Shown: positions 1-8,406 of the stretch, piece by piece | Layout of the letters: every line of letters starts with the position of its first letter | How positions within the stretch are numbered: position 1 is the first letter of the stretch | Origin: JBFEUI01 sp041547565 | GTDB lineage: Bacteria > Pseudomonadota > Gammaproteobacteria > Thiohalomonadales > Thiohalomonadaceae | Assembly (NCBI GenBank): GCA_041547565.1 | Contig: JBFEUI010000027.1 | Coordinates: 1-29,802 of the forward strand | Reading direction: 5' to 3' | Length of the DNA: 29,802 nt | Translations under genes and position numbers: made by a program | The notes under the pieces: model-generated | What the model was told of the DNA's origin: nothing | The model's input: the letters and a program-made list of their open reading frames with translations, nothing else | Databases searched by the model: none

Positions 1-13
1 ATGTAACGCTTCC

Positions 14-763
14 ATGAGCTCGCGTCTTATCAACTGGTTTAAATTCTCCTCTCCGGCGACATTCTATCCCCTGGCGGGACGGATCATGCGCTGGTCCACC
101 GCCGTTGCCCTGGTGCTTATCGCGGTGGGCCTCTATATGAGCTTTTTTGTGGCGCCGACCGACTACAAGCAGGGCGAGGGCTACCGCATCATCTTTATCC
201 ATGTCCCGGCGGCCTGGATGTCGATGTTCATCTACCTGGTGATGGCCGGCTGGGCGGCAATGGGGCTGGTGTTCAATACCCGCCTGTCTGCGATGATGGC
301 CACCGCACTGGCGCCCACCGGGGCCATGTTCACCTTTGTCGCTCTGTGGACCGGCGCCTTCTGGGGCAAGCCGATGTGGGGCGCCTGGTGGGTGTGGGAC
401 GCACGCCTGACCTCGGAGCTGATCCTGTTCTTCCTCTATGTCGGCTTTATCGCGCTGCAGTCGGCCATCGACGATGCGCGCCGCGCCGACCGCGCCGGTG
501 CCATTTTGGCCATTGTCGGCGTGGTTAACATCCCGATCATCTATTTTTCGGTCAAGTGGTGGAACACTCTGCACCAGGGGGCGTCTATAAGCCTTGAGAA
601 GGGCTCGTCGATGGGGAGCACCATGCTCATCACCATGCTGGTGATGACCTTCGGCTTCTGGGCCTATGCCATCGCTGTGGCGATGAGCCGGGTGCGTTCG
701 GTGATCCTGGAACGCGAGCGCAACACCGGCTGGGTGCAGGCGCTGGAGGAGGTGAAGCGGTGA
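14..763 (+). CDS. ccmC: Heme exporter/chaperone-associated membrane protein CcmC
   Basis: CcmC is the inner-membrane protein that presents heme to the chaperone CcmE in System I cytochrome c maturation. The 249-aa product matches the usual length of about 245 aa. It shows the tryptophan-rich WWD motif (WGAWWVWDARLT, about residues 122-133), the two periplasmic histidines that flank heme in this family (H63 in IHVP and H187 in TLHQ), and about six hydrophobic segments. The ATG at 14 gives the family N-terminus. The TAA at 4-6 may be the end of the preceding gene, plausibly ccmB, but too little is visible to call it. Its stop overlaps the GTG start of ccmD by 4 bases, so the two are probably translationally coupled. 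Confidence 0.96.
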   Translation: MSSRLINWFKFSSPATFYPLAGRIMRWSTAVALVLIAVGLYMSFFVAPTDYKQGEGYRIIFIHVPAAWMSMFIYLVMAGWAAMGLVFNTRLSAMMATALAPTGAMFTFVALWTGAFWGKPMWGAWWVWDARLTSELILFFLYVGFIALQSAIDDARRADRAGAILAIVGVVNIPIIYFSVKWWNTLHQGASISLEKGSSMGSTMLITMLVMTFGFWAYAIAVAMSRVRSVILERERNTGWVQALEEVKR

Positions 764-939
764 AGGGTATCGATGAGTTTTTCGCCATGGGCGGCTACGG
801 GCTCTATGTGTGGGGCTCCTTTGGCGTCACTGCCGCATTGATGGTGGCCGAGCCGTTGCTGCTGCGTGCCCGCCGCAAAACCGTGTTACAGCGTCTAGCG
901 CGCATCGTGCGCATGAAAGCCGCAGAGGAACGTGAATGA
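760..939 (+). CDS. ccmD: Small heme-export accessory protein CcmD
   Basis: CcmD is a short single-span membrane protein that helps release holo-CcmE from the CcmABC complex. This 59-aa frame starts at a GTG that shares GTGA with the ccmC stop, and ends in a TGA overlapping the ccmE ATG by 4 bases. The product begins MKGIDEFFAMGGYGLYVWGS, the typical aromatic N-terminus of CcmD. One hydrophobic stretch follows (about residues 13-36), then a basic, charged cytoplasmic tail. Length, position between ccmC and ccmE and the N-terminal pattern make the assignment firm despite weak overall conservation in the family. Confidence 0.92.
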   Translation: MKGIDEFFAMGGYGLYVWGSFGVTAALMVAEPLLLRARRKTVLQRLARIVRMKAAEERE

Positions 940-1394
940 AAGCCAGACACAAGCGTTTGGGCCTGTTGATTGTCGGAGTGGCGGTACTGGGTATCGCCTC
1001 GGTGCTGGTGCTCAACGCACTGGACAACAATCTCTCCTATTTCTTCTCACCCACCGAGGTCTCGCAGGGGCAGGCCCCCAGAGACCATGTGTTCCGCCTC
1101 GGCGGCCTGGTGGAGACCGGCAGCGTGCAGCGCAGCGACAAGGACCTGAGCGTGCGTTTTACCGTTACCGATAACGCACAGAAGATACTGGTGATCTATA
1201 CCGGCATCCTGCCGGATCTGTTCATGGAGGGGCAGGGAGTGATCGCTCAGGGCAAGCTGGGCGCCGACGGGGTATTTATCGCCGATGAGGTGCTAGCCAA
1301 GCACGATGAGAACTACATGCCGCCCGAGGTGGCCGATGCGCTGGAAAAGGCCCACGCCGAGGGCGTGGCCGGCAGCGCAAAGCAGGGGATGTAA
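936..1394 (+). CDS. ccmE: Periplasmic heme chaperone CcmE
   Basis: CcmE binds heme covalently through a histidine in the periplasm and hands it to the CcmF/H ligation machinery. The 152-aa product has one N-terminal membrane anchor (about residues 8-27), an OB-fold body, and the conserved heme-binding motif KHDENYMPPEV with H123 and Y127. A flexible, poorly conserved tail follows, as in other CcmE proteins. The start overlaps the ccmD stop (ATGA) and ccmF follows after 2 bases. The histidine form marks it as the standard CcmE, not the cysteine variant found in some deltaproteobacteria and archaea. Confidence 0.96.
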   Translation: MKARHKRLGLLIVGVAVLGIASVLVLNALDNNLSYFFSPTEVSQGQAPRDHVFRLGGLVETGSVQRSDKDLSVRFTVTDNAQKILVIYTGILPDLFMEGQGVIAQGKLGADGVFIADEVLAKHDENYMPPEVADALEKAHAEGVAGSAKQGM

Positions 1395-1396
1395 TC

Positions 1397-3358
1397 ATGG
1401 TACCTGAGCTGGGACACTTCGCCCTGATTCTCGCCCTGTGCATGGCCGTGGTGCAGGGCGTGCTGCCGATACTGGGCACGGTCAAGGGCAACGATGCCTG
1501 GGTGGCACTGGCCCGGCCCGCGGCACTGGCGCACATGCTGTTTATCCTGCTGGCCTACGGCTGCCTGACCTGGGCCTTTGTCAGCAACGACTTTTCCGTC
1601 GCCTACGTGGCGCAAAACTCCAACACCTCGCTGCCGTTCATCTACCTGATCTCCGGCGTCTGGGGCGCCCACGAGGGTTCGCTGCTGCTCTGGGCGGTGC
1701 TGCTGGCGCTGTGGACCGGAGCGGTGGTGTTGTTCAGCCGCAGCGTGCCGGCCGAGATGGTGGCCCGCGTGGTGGCAGTGATGGGGCTGGTCAGTATCGG
1801 TTTTCTGCTGTTCATGCTGCTCACCTCCAACCCCTTCGAGCGGTTGATGCCGGCCCCGATGGAAGGGCGCGATCTCAACCCGCTGCTGCAGGACCCGGGG
1901 CTGGCCATCCACCCGCCGATGCTCTACATGGGCTATGTCGGTTTTTCGGTGGCCTTCGCCTTCGCCCTGGCCGCCATGATCGGCGGACGGCTCGATGCCG
2001 CCTGGGTGCGCTGGACACGCCCCTGGACCACGGTGGCCTGGCTGTTCCTGACCCTGGGTATTGCGCTCGGCAGCTGGTGGGCCTACTACGAACTGGGCTG
2101 GGGCGGCTGGTGGTTCTGGGACCCGGTGGAGAACGCCTCGTTCATGCCGTGGCTGGTGGGCACGGCATTGATACACTCCCTGGCGGTGACCGAGAAGCGC
2201 GGCACCTTCAAGGCGTGGAGCGTGCTGCTGGCGATCTTCGCCTTCTCGCTCTGCCTGCTCGGCACCTTCCTGGTGCGCTCCGGGGTGCTGACCTCGGTGC
2301 ACGCCTTCGCCAGCGATCCGGCACGCGGCGTCTTCATCCTCGCCTTCCTGGTGGTTGTGGTGGGCGGTTCGCTCGCCATCTACGGCTGGCGGGCACCGCA
2401 ACTGGTCAGCAAGGGACGCTTCCAGCTTCTCTCCCGGGAGACCGCGCTGCTGCTGAACAACGTGATACTGGTGGTAGCCGCGGTGAGCGTGCTGCTCGGC
2501 ACCCTCTACCCGCTGGCCATCGATGCCCTCGGCATCGGCAAGATCTCGGTCGGCCCGCCCTATTTCAACAGTGTCTTCATACCGCTGACTGCGCCGCTGG
2601 CGCTGTTGCTCGGTATCGGCATCATGGTGCGCTGGAAGCAGGACAGGGTGGCGCGTCTGGTGAAGAAGCTGGGCGTGGCCGGTGGTCTCAGCATCGCCGG
2701 CGGTGTCGGCTCGGCACTGCTGGCACCGCAGTTCCATCTGTTGACTGCATTCGGTATGACCCTGGCTCTCTGGATTGTGCTGGTATCCCTGCAGGGGCTG
2801 TATGAGCGCATTGCCGGCAAGGGGGCTGCCGGACTGCTGGGTGTACCGCGCAGTTTTGTCGGCATGACCATTGCCCACATCGGCGTGGCCGTGTTCATCG
2901 TCGGCCTGACCCTGACCAGCGGCTACAGCACCGAGAAGGACATTCGGCTGGCGCCCGGCGAGAGCTACGAGATGGGCGGCTACAGTTTTGAATTCAAGGG
3001 GGCCAGGAGTTACCAGGGCCCCAACTTCCTGGCCGATGAGGGGCATGTCATCGTCTCGCAGGCAGGAACCGTGATCGCCGACCTGCACCCGCAGAAGCGG
3101 CGTTACCTCTCCGGCATGCCGATGACCGAGGCGGCCATCGATGCGGGCCTGACCCGCGACCTGTTTGTCGCCATGGGCGAGGCACTGGGCGCTGAGGGTG
3201 CCTGGAGCCTGCGCATCTACCACAAGCCGTTCGTGCGCTGGCTCTGGCTGGGTGCCCTGTTCATGGCGCTGGGCGGTATCCTGGCGGCCACTGACCGGCG
3301 CTATCGCCTGTTCCGCCGCAGCAGAAAGGCGAATGCAGCAGTGGAGGGGGTTGCCTGA
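1397..3358 (+). CDS. ccmF: Heme lyase subunit CcmF
   Basis: CcmF is the large membrane subunit that, with CcmH, ligates heme to the CXXCH motif of apocytochromes c in the periplasm. The 653-aa length is normal. Many transmembrane segments are visible, with the WWD domain at about residues 234-252 (LGWGGWWFWDPVENASFMPW). Candidate heme-ligand histidines include H172 (IHPPMLYMGY), H260 (ALIHSLAV) and one in SVHAFASDP. A periplasmic loop precedes the last span near the C-terminus. The TGA stop shares its final A with the ccmG ATG. A 636-aa antisense open frame across this gene is rejected below. Confidence 0.97.
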   Translation: MVPELGHFALILALCMAVVQGVLPILGTVKGNDAWVALARPAALAHMLFILLAYGCLTWAFVSNDFSVAYVAQNSNTSLPFIYLISGVWGAHEGSLLLWAVLLALWTGAVVLFSRSVPAEMVARVVAVMGLVSIGFLLFMLLTSNPFERLMPAPMEGRDLNPLLQDPGLAIHPPMLYMGYVGFSVAFAFALAAMIGGRLDAAWVRWTRPWTTVAWLFLTLGIALGSWWAYYELGWGGWWFWDPVENASFMPWLVGTALIHSLAVTEKRGTFKAWSVLLAIFAFSLCLLGTFLVRSGVLTSVHAFASDPARGVFILAFLVVVVGGSLAIYGWRAPQLVSKGRFQLLSRETALLLNNVILVVAAVSVLLGTLYPLAIDALGIGKISVGPPYFNSVFIPLTAPLALLLGIGIMVRWKQDRVARLVKKLGVAGGLSIAGGVGSALLAPQFHLLTAFGMTLALWIVLVSLQGLYERIAGKGAAGLLGVPRSFVGMTIAHIGVAVFIVGLTLTSGYSTEKDIRLAPGESYEMGGYSFEFKGARSYQGPNFLADEGHVIVSQAGTVIADLHPQKRRYLSGMPMTEAAIDAGLTRDLFVAMGEALGAEGAWSLRIYHKPFVRWLWLGALFMALGGILAATDRRYRLFRRSRKANAAVEGVA

Positions 3359-3891
3359 TGAACCGCTACATGTGGCCGCTGGCCATCTTTCTTGTCCTCA
3401 GCGGCCTGCTCTACGTTGGACTGGGTCTCAACCCGCGCGAGGTGCCTTCGCCGCTGGTCGGCAAGCCGGCGCCCGCTTTCACCCTGCCCAACCTGCATGA
3501 GGCGGGCAAGAGCGTCAGCCCGGCAGACTTCAAGGGGCAGGTCTGGCTGCTCAATGTCTGGGCCTCCTGGTGCACCTCCTGCCGTGCCGAACACCAGGTG
3601 ATCGTGGAGATGGTACGCCAGCATGCGGTGCCGGTGGTGGGACTCAACTACAAGGACGAGGAACGCGACGCACAATACTGGCTCAAGCGCTTTGGCGACC
3701 CTTACGTGGCCAGCGCCGTGGATGCCGAGGGGCAGGCGGGTATCGACTGGGGTGTCTACGGCGTGCCGGAGACCTTTGTCATCGACCGCAAGGGGATGAT
3801 TCGCTATAAGCACATCGGTCCCCTGACCACCGAGTCGGTTCAGACAAAGATACTGCCGTTGCTGAAACAGCTGGAGGGCGAGACGGCATGA
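3358..3891 (+). CDS. ccmG: Periplasmic thiol:disulfide reductase CcmG/DsbE
   Basis: CcmG is a membrane-anchored thioredoxin-fold protein that keeps apocytochrome or CcmH thiols reduced before heme attachment. The 177-aa product has an N-terminal anchor (about residues 5-22) followed by a thioredoxin-like domain. Its active site is WASWCTSCRAEH (C72, C75), and the cis-proline loop is GVPETF (P137). The acidic CcmG-type insertion lies after the active site. Its start overlaps the ccmF stop by one base and its stop overlaps ccmH by 4 bases. The CTSC dipeptide differs from E. coli CPTC, but variation there is ordinary within the family. Confidence 0.95.
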   Translation: MNRYMWPLAIFLVLSGLLYVGLGLNPREVPSPLVGKPAPAFTLPNLHEAGKSVSPADFKGQVWLLNVWASWCTSCRAEHQVIVEMVRQHAVPVVGLNYKDEERDAQYWLKRFGDPYVASAVDAEGQAGIDWGVYGVPETFVIDRKGMIRYKHIGPLTTESVQTKILPLLKQLEGETA

Positions 3892-4355
3892 GATGGATGG
3901 CAATGGCCCTGCTGGGGCTGTGGGTGGTGACGGTGCAGGCCAATGTTGAGGCATTGCAGTTCGATACGCCGCAGATGGAGCAGCGTTACCGCCACCTTAT
4001 CAACGAGCTGCGCTGCCTGGTGTGCCAGAACCAGAACCTCGCTGACTCCAATGCCGAGCTGGCACAGGACCTGCGCCGCAAGACCTATGAAATGATTGCC
4101 GCCGGCAAGAGCGATGAGGAGATCATCGACTATATGGTGGCGCGTTACGGTGATTTCGTGCTCTACCGCCCACCGGTCAAGGGCAGTACCGCACTGTTGT
4201 GGTTCGGGCCGTTTCTCATCTTTATCGTCGCCTTTGTCTTGTTGCTCCGCATCCTGCGGCGCCGGGGCAAGCAGGCCGATGTGGTATTGAGCGAACAGGA
4301 GCGGGAACAGGCACGCCGGCTGCTGGACGATAATGACGAGGACATGAAGCGATGA
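3888..4355 (+). CDS. ccmH: Cytochrome c maturation protein CcmH (CcmL type)
   Basis: This is the short CcmH form that carries the redox-active motif and works with CcmF, CcmG and CcmI on the periplasmic side. The 155-aa product starts with a signal-like hydrophobic stretch (residues 1-18). It then has the hallmark LRCLVCQNQN motif (C43, C46) in a three-helix domain, and one membrane span at about residues 103-121. A charged cytoplasmic tail ends the protein. E. coli fuses this module to the TPR module; here the TPR part is a separate gene, ccmI, overlapping by 4 bases, as in pseudomonads and many other gammaproteobacteria. Confidence 0.96.
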   Translation: MRWMAMALLGLWVVTVQANVEALQFDTPQMEQRYRHLINELRCLVCQNQNLADSNAELAQDLRRKTYEMIAAGKSDEEIIDYMVARYGDFVLYRPPVKGSTALLWFGPFLIFIVAFVLLLRILRRRGKQADVVLSEQEREQARRLLDDNDEDMKR

Positions 4356-5605
4356 TGCTGTTCTGGATCCTTGCCGGCCTGATGGTGGCCGCCGCACTGT
4401 TGATGATTCTGCCGCCGCTGTTCGGCAGGCAGGACACTGTCAGCGCCGATCGCAGACAACAGAATATTATTATCGCCAGGGAGCGTCTGCAGGAGCTTGA
4501 GCAGGAACGGGACAACGGTGAGCTGAGCCAGGAGGAGTTCGAGGCCTATCGTGACGAACTGGAACAGTCGCTGCTGGATGATGTGGCCCCTGAACAGTCG
4601 GATGATCAGCAGCGCCACGTACACCGCTCCAGGCAGTCGGCCATCGCGCTTATCGTGCTGGTTCCCGTTGCGGCCATCGGGCTCTACCTGTTTCTGGGTG
4701 AGCCGGTCATTATGCAACAGCAGGCCTCAGCCGCCCGGCAGGTGCAGGGGGCCGGGGCCGACAAGCTGCCCTCTATTGATACCATGGTGGACCAGCTGGC
4801 ACGCCGCCTTGAGAACAATCCGGACGACGCCGAGGGCTGGGCGCTGCTGGCGCAGTCCTACATGGCGATCAAGGATTATTCCGGTGCGGCAACTGCGATG
4901 GAGAACCTCTACCGGCTGCGCAGCGAAGATCCGAATATCATCCTGCAGTATGCCGATGCCCTGGCCATGGCGCAGGGCCGGCAATTGTCGGGTAAACCGG
5001 CAGAACTGATCGAGCAGGCGCTGGCTATCAAACCGGACCACCTCATCGGTCTGTGGATGGCCGGGATGGTGGCCGAGGAGCGGGGTGAGCTGCAACAGGC
5101 CATCGACTACTGGCTCCGCGCCGAGGTGCAGCTGGACAGCGAACCGGAATCCCAGCAGGAACTGCGCGCGATGATTCGCCAGGCCGAGGCGCAGCTGGGA
5201 GTTACACCCCGGGACAGCAACGAGGCTCAGCCCCCGGCACAGCAGCAGGCTAGCGACGTTGCCAGCATCAGGGTCCTGGTCACGCTAGACCCGTCCCTGG
5301 AGCAGCATGTCGCATTGAACGATACCCTGTTTATCCTTGCACGTGCCGTGGACGGTCCCCCCATGCCGCTGGCCGCGGTCAAGCGCCAGGCCAAGGAACT
5401 GCCGCTCGAGGTGGTGCTGGACGATACCATGGCGATGATGCCGGCAATGAAGCTCTCCAACTTCGATACGGTTAGCATCGTTGCGCGCATCTCTAAATCA
5501 GGCAGCACCTCCGCCCAGAGCGGTGATCTGGAAGGTGAGGCCAGCGAGGTCAGCGTCGGGGACGGGGAACCGGTCAAAATAGTGATTCAAAACATGATCC
5601 CCTGA
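4352..5605 (+). CDS. ccmI: Apocytochrome chaperone CcmI (TPR protein)
   Basis: CcmI binds the C-terminal helix of apocytochromes c and delivers them to the heme lyase. The 417-aa product has two N-terminal membrane spans (about residues 3-22 and 96-116) around a cytoplasmic coiled-coil segment rich in Glu, Gln and Arg. A periplasmic TPR region follows (about 135-290, with WALLAQSYMAIKDY typical of a TPR helix pair). A C-terminal beta-rich domain ends the protein (about 305-417). The start is the first of two adjacent ATGs and overlaps the ccmH stop. It is the last gene of the operon; no clear hairpin with a T-run was seen after it. Confidence 0.94.
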   Translation: MMLFWILAGLMVAAALLMILPPLFGRQDTVSADRRQQNIIIARERLQELEQERDNGELSQEEFEAYRDELEQSLLDDVAPEQSDDQQRHVHRSRQSAIALIVLVPVAAIGLYLFLGEPVIMQQQASAARQVQGAGADKLPSIDTMVDQLARRLENNPDDAEGWALLAQSYMAIKDYSGAATAMENLYRLRSEDPNIILQYADALAMAQGRQLSGKPAELIEQALAIKPDHLIGLWMAGMVAEERGELQQAIDYWLRAEVQLDSEPESQQELRAMIRQAEAQLGVTPRDSNEAQPPAQQQASDVASIRVLVTLDPSLEQHVALNDTLFILARAVDGPPMPLAAVKRQAKELPLEVVLDDTMAMMPAMKLSNFDTVSIVARISKSGSTSAQSGDLEGEASEVSVGDGEPVKIVIQNMIP

Positions 5606-5686
5606 TGCGGGGATGTGCCTATCGGTTGCGGGGGCTGTCCCGTCAGCGCCATCGATTACATAACAGGTTAATACAAAGTGAGTTCC

Positions 5687-6052
5687 ATGAACTGGAAAGC
5701 TGTCATCCTAGGTGCCCTTTCATACCCGCTGCTGTGGCTGATTTGGAGCGTTTTCTCACCGGAGTATGCCCACAAATCGACCCAGTGGTATTCACTGTTT
5801 TTTGATCTCTTCTACATGTTGATGCCGGCCCTGTCCGGTTATCTGGCAGGCTATTTGGCAAAGACTCGCGGACTACAGCATGGTGCGCTGGTCGGTGCCC
5901 TTGTGGTAGCGATGTCACTTGTCTTCTGGGTCGTTGCGGATATCGTCGATTTCAGTTCGCTTTCCGTTATGTTGTTCCAGATGGCAAGCATGCTTGTGCT
6001 GGCGATGGCCGGTGGTGCATTGAGCCAGTGGCGCTACTACCTGAAAAGCTGA
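5687..6052 (+). CDS. Small four-span membrane protein of unknown function
   Basis: This 121-aa product begins MNWKAVILGALSYPLLWLIW and has about four hydrophobic segments separated by short polar loops, so it is an integral membrane protein. I do not recognise the family with certainty; it resembles short membrane proteins often annotated TIGR04086-like. An in-frame GTG at 5678 would add three residues (MSS). I prefer the ATG because the hydrophobic family-like N-terminus starts there, but neither start has a strong Shine-Dalgarno sequence. It lies 81 bases after ccmI and 157 bases before the DAHP synthase, so cotranscription with either is possible but not shown. Confidence 0.72.
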   Translation: MNWKAVILGALSYPLLWLIWSVFSPEYAHKSTQWYSLFFDLFYMLMPALSGYLAGYLAKTRGLQHGALVGALVVAMSLVFWVVADIVDFSSLSVMLFQMASMLVLAMAGGALSQWRYYLKS

Positions 6053-6136
6053 TGGCCCGCGACATGTGGCAGCGCCTCTACGCGGTTTGAACGGGCGTTT
6101 ATTCCCTTTTAGGCCGCCATTAATGCCAATCTTGGC

Positions 6137-6165
6137 GTGGCAGCGCCGGAAAAGGACGTTATAAT
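6137..6165 (+). promoter_or_regulatory. Candidate sigma-70 promoter for the DAHP synthase
   Basis: A perfect TATAAT at 6160-6165 lies 17 bases after GTGGCA (6137-6142), which matches four of six positions of the -35 consensus. It sits 44 bases before the ATG of the DAHP synthase gene, in a 157-base gap after the small membrane protein. Only the sequence match supports it. Confidence 0.5.
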
Positions 6166-6209
6166 CGGTAACCTTCCCCACTGTAGACGAATTGATAGTA
6201 CTAAACGAT

Positions 6210-7265
6210 ATGAGGCCCGAAACAGACGATCTGAGAATCACCGCCATTAAAGAGGTGATCCCGCCTGCAAAATTGCAGAGCGATCTTCCGATCACCGACG
6301 AGGCAGCCAACACCGTTGCCCAGGCGCGAGATGAGATACACAAAATCCTGCATGACGAGGATGACCGTCTGCTGGTGATTATCGGCCCCTGTTCGGTACA
6401 TGACCCGAATGCCGCCCGTGATTATGCCCAACGCCTGAAGGCGCTACGCGACGAACTGAAGGACGACCTGCTGATCGTGATGCGTGTCTACTTCGAGAAG
6501 CCGCGCACCACCGTGGGATGGAAAGGCCTGATCAATGACCCCGAACTCGATGGGACCTTCAACATCAACAAGGGTCTGCACCTGGCCCGTCAACTGTTGC
6601 TGGATGTGAATAACATGGGTCTGCCTGCCGGCACGGAGTTTCTTGACCTGATCAGCCCCCAGTACATCGCCGATCTGGTCAGCTGGGGAGCGATTGGCGC
6701 CCGCACCACCGAGAGCCAGGGACATCGTGAGCTGTCATCCGGACTCTCCTGTCCGATCGGCTTCAAGAACAGCACCAACGGCTCGTTGAAGGTGGCGATT
6801 GATGCCATTCGCGCCGCCTCGCAGCCACATCACTTCCTGTCTCTGACGAAAGAGGGTATCTCGGCCATATTCTCCACCGCGGGCAACGAGGACTGCCACG
6901 TGATACTACGCGGGGGCGCGCGTCCTAACTACGATACCGAGAGTATCAATATCGCCGCCGAGGAGATCGAGGCGGCAGGGCTCAGGGCGCGCATGATGGT
7001 GGATTTCAGTCATGCCAATTCGCGTAAGCGCCATCAAAAGCAACTCGATGTGGGCAACGACGTGGCGGGACAGATTGCGCGCGGCGATCATCGTATCATG
7101 GGGGCCATGATCGAGAGTTTCCTCGAAGCGGGACGCCAAGACTGGCGTGCGGATCAGGAATTGGTTTATGGCCAGAGCATCACCGATGCGTGCATCAGTT
7201 GGGACGACAGTGTGCCGCTGCTGTACGAGTTGGCCGAGGCGGTAAGAAAACGCCGCAGCTGTTGA
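6210..7265 (+). CDS. aroG: 3-deoxy-7-phosphoheptulonate synthase, class I (AroF/G/H type)
   Basis: The enzyme condenses phosphoenolpyruvate and erythrose 4-phosphate, the first step of the shikimate pathway, in the cytoplasm. From the ATG at 6210 the product is 351 aa, matching the E. coli isozymes (about 350). Its N-terminus (MRPETDDLRITAIKEVIPP) aligns with AroG. Metal and substrate motifs are present: IGPCSVHD (C61), GARTTESQ, GLSCPIGFKN, DFSHANS and ITDACISWDD. A TTG start at 6192 would add six residues outside the family alignment and is rejected. Which amino acid inhibits it cannot be told by eye, so the aroG symbol denotes the family and not the Phe-sensitive isozyme. Confidence 0.95.
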   Translation: MRPETDDLRITAIKEVIPPAKLQSDLPITDEAANTVAQARDEIHKILHDEDDRLLVIIGPCSVHDPNAARDYAQRLKALRDELKDDLLIVMRVYFEKPRTTVGWKGLINDPELDGTFNINKGLHLARQLLLDVNNMGLPAGTEFLDLISPQYIADLVSWGAIGARTTESQGHRELSSGLSCPIGFKNSTNGSLKVAIDAIRAASQPHHFLSLTKEGISAIFSTAGNEDCHVILRGGARPNYDTESINIAAEEIEAAGLRARMMVDFSHANSRKRHQKQLDVGNDVAGQIARGDHRIMGAMIESFLEAGRQDWRADQELVYGQSITDACISWDDSVPLLYELAEAVRKRRSC

Positions 7266-7296
7266 GTGGTGCAAGTGACTGCCAGCCTCTAACCGC

Positions 7297-7650
7297 TCAA
7301 GGCATCACCACATAACTTTCTGCTGTCTCTGACCAGGTGAACAGTTCGCAGTCGTACTTTATTCGGCAACGCTTGCGTACATCATCGATAATCCTTGAAT
7401 CGGCTGGCCAGGAGACCATGGGCTGGTAGTTGCCGTTCTCCTTGTAGGCCAATACCAGCTTCTTGCGCCCCTCCTCATCGGTAAACACGCAAGTCTCGCC
7501 TTGCCTGTTGATGCAGTGGTGTGTTTCGGCAAATATGCATTTTTCGTGTCTGACACATTTGCTCGATGAAACCGGCGGCTCCGCTATGTTCAAAAGGGTG
7601 GAGTGTTTCAAGTCTCTGCCCTCTACGCTAAATAAGTTCGGCAATTTCAT
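7297..7650 (-). CDS. Cys-rich protein of unknown function
   Basis: I do not recognise this 117-aa protein. It has six cysteines in a patterned layout: C32 and C38, C46 and C54, then C95 and C101, with spacings of 5, 7, 7, 40 and 5 residues. There is no signal peptide or membrane segment. The pattern suggests a metal site or paired disulfides in a small soluble domain. Its ATG lies inside the 3' end of the CZB-domain gene, overlapping it by 23 bases in another frame, so the two are probably translated from one mRNA. The start is uncertain because only a weak GAG precedes it. It is convergent with the DAHP synthase gene, with 31 bases between. Confidence 0.6.
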   Translation of the reverse strand: MKLPNLFSVEGRDLKHSTLLNIAEPPVSSSKCVRHEKCIFAETHHCINRQGETCVFTDEEGRKKLVLAYKENGNYQPMVSWPADSRIIDDVRKRCRIKYDCELFTWSETAESYVVMP

Positions 7651-8074
7651 TGTCGCTCATGTTCATTACCTCACGCTCGAGCACTTCGATGGTTTCCAGC
7701 AGTGTTTTTGACATGTCGATGATCTCTTTCATGAATATTTCGGCCTGACCGTTGTGTTTGTTTTTTTTGCTGGACAGCCCGGTAAGTTTCCTGAACAGGC
7801 TGACGTCCTCTTCCTCGAACAGGTGTTTGAACAGTTTCATGTAGAGTTGATGCATCATCTCATGCGGGTGTTCGATCGCCTTGTAGGCGGCAACCGATGA
7901 CAGGCGCTGGCCGCTGCCGTAATACCATTTGCCAAAGGCGCAATCAGTGTGGAGAACCGGTACCTTGTCATCATCGACTTCCAGGCCGGAGACGAGGGCC
8001 TGGGCATAGGTGCGCCACCGGATGTGTGCCGACTTGGCATTACGCAGTTTGTGAATGATCTCTTTCTTGTCCAT
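7628..8074 (-). CDS. Stand-alone CZB (chemoreceptor zinc-binding) domain protein
   Basis: The 148-aa product carries a CZB domain, a helical bundle that binds zinc through three histidines and a cysteine. All four candidate ligands are visible: H17 (AHIRW), C45 (DCAFGKWYYG), and H71 and H75 (PHEMMH). CZB domains usually sit in chemoreceptors or diguanylate cyclases and sense zinc or hypochlorous acid; here the domain stands alone with a C-terminal helix of about 60 residues. The start at 8074 has AGGGAA upstream; an ATG at 8107 would add 11 residues without a better site. No chemoreceptor or cyclase gene is adjacent, so its output partner is unknown. Confidence 0.82.
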   Translation of the reverse strand: MDKKEIIHKLRNAKSAHIRWRTYAQALVSGLEVDDDKVPVLHTDCAFGKWYYGSGQRLSSVAAYKAIEHPHEMMHQLYMKLFKHLFEEEDVSLFRKLTGLSSKKNKHNGQAEIFMKEIIDMSKTLLETIEVLEREVMNMSDNEIAELI

Positions 8075-8406
8075 CGCGACTCTTTCCCTGTTGAAATAAG
8101 ACTGCATTTAAATGTGGAGTGATCATAAATCGTTGGGGTATATCATCGTCAATCGACATTTAGGGGGAATGGCCGCTCGCGGTTAGTTATATTCCTTATT
8201 GTTTTGTAGGGGGTTTCGGAAAAGGCTTAAAACCATGATTTATGTCAAAACGTATGGCCAGTGAGAGCACTTTTTTGACCCGTAAGATGGCTGTTTTAAT
8301 CGTGCAGAAAGAGATGACCGTGTGGCATTACAGCAATGCCGTGGCAAGCCGTAATTGCGCTCGTTGCAACTGAGAGGAGAGGGTGTTGTGGGGAGGGCAG
8401 GAGGCG
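8075..8406. other. AT-rich intergenic region without a gene
   Basis: This 332-base stretch lies between the CZB gene and the 3' end of the HAD-like gene. It holds no convincing coding frame: the short open frames here lack family features and a ribosome-binding site. The part near 8100-8300 is visibly richer in A and T than the flanking genes and includes a candidate leftward promoter (8122-8152). No tRNA-like fold or repeat was noticed. Confidence 0.6.
8122..8152 (-). promoter_or_regulatory. Candidate promoter for the CZB gene
   Basis: On the minus strand TTGACG (8147-8152) is followed after 19 bases by TATGAT (8122-8127). Each matches five of six consensus positions. It lies 48 bases upstream of the preferred ATG at 8074. 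The 19-base spacer is longer than ideal, so this is a weak candidate. Confidence 0.33.

Noticed and set aside
1313..3223. 636-aa minus-strand open frame
   Set aside because: It is antisense to ccmF and rich in His, Gln and Arg with no family motif, as expected for the complement of GC-rich membrane-protein codons.
3571..3582. Unusual CTSC active site in CcmG
   Set aside because: The dipeptide between the cysteines varies among CcmG proteins, so this is not evidence of altered function.
6192..6209. TTG start for the DAHP synthase
   Set aside because: It would add six residues outside the family alignment; the ATG at 6210 matches AroG and keeps C61 numbering.
7261..7305. Terminator hairpin after the DAHP synthase gene
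   Set aside because: TTGAGTGGT and ACCGCTCAA can pair with one G-T wobble, but the loop is about 21 bases and no T-run follows in either direction.
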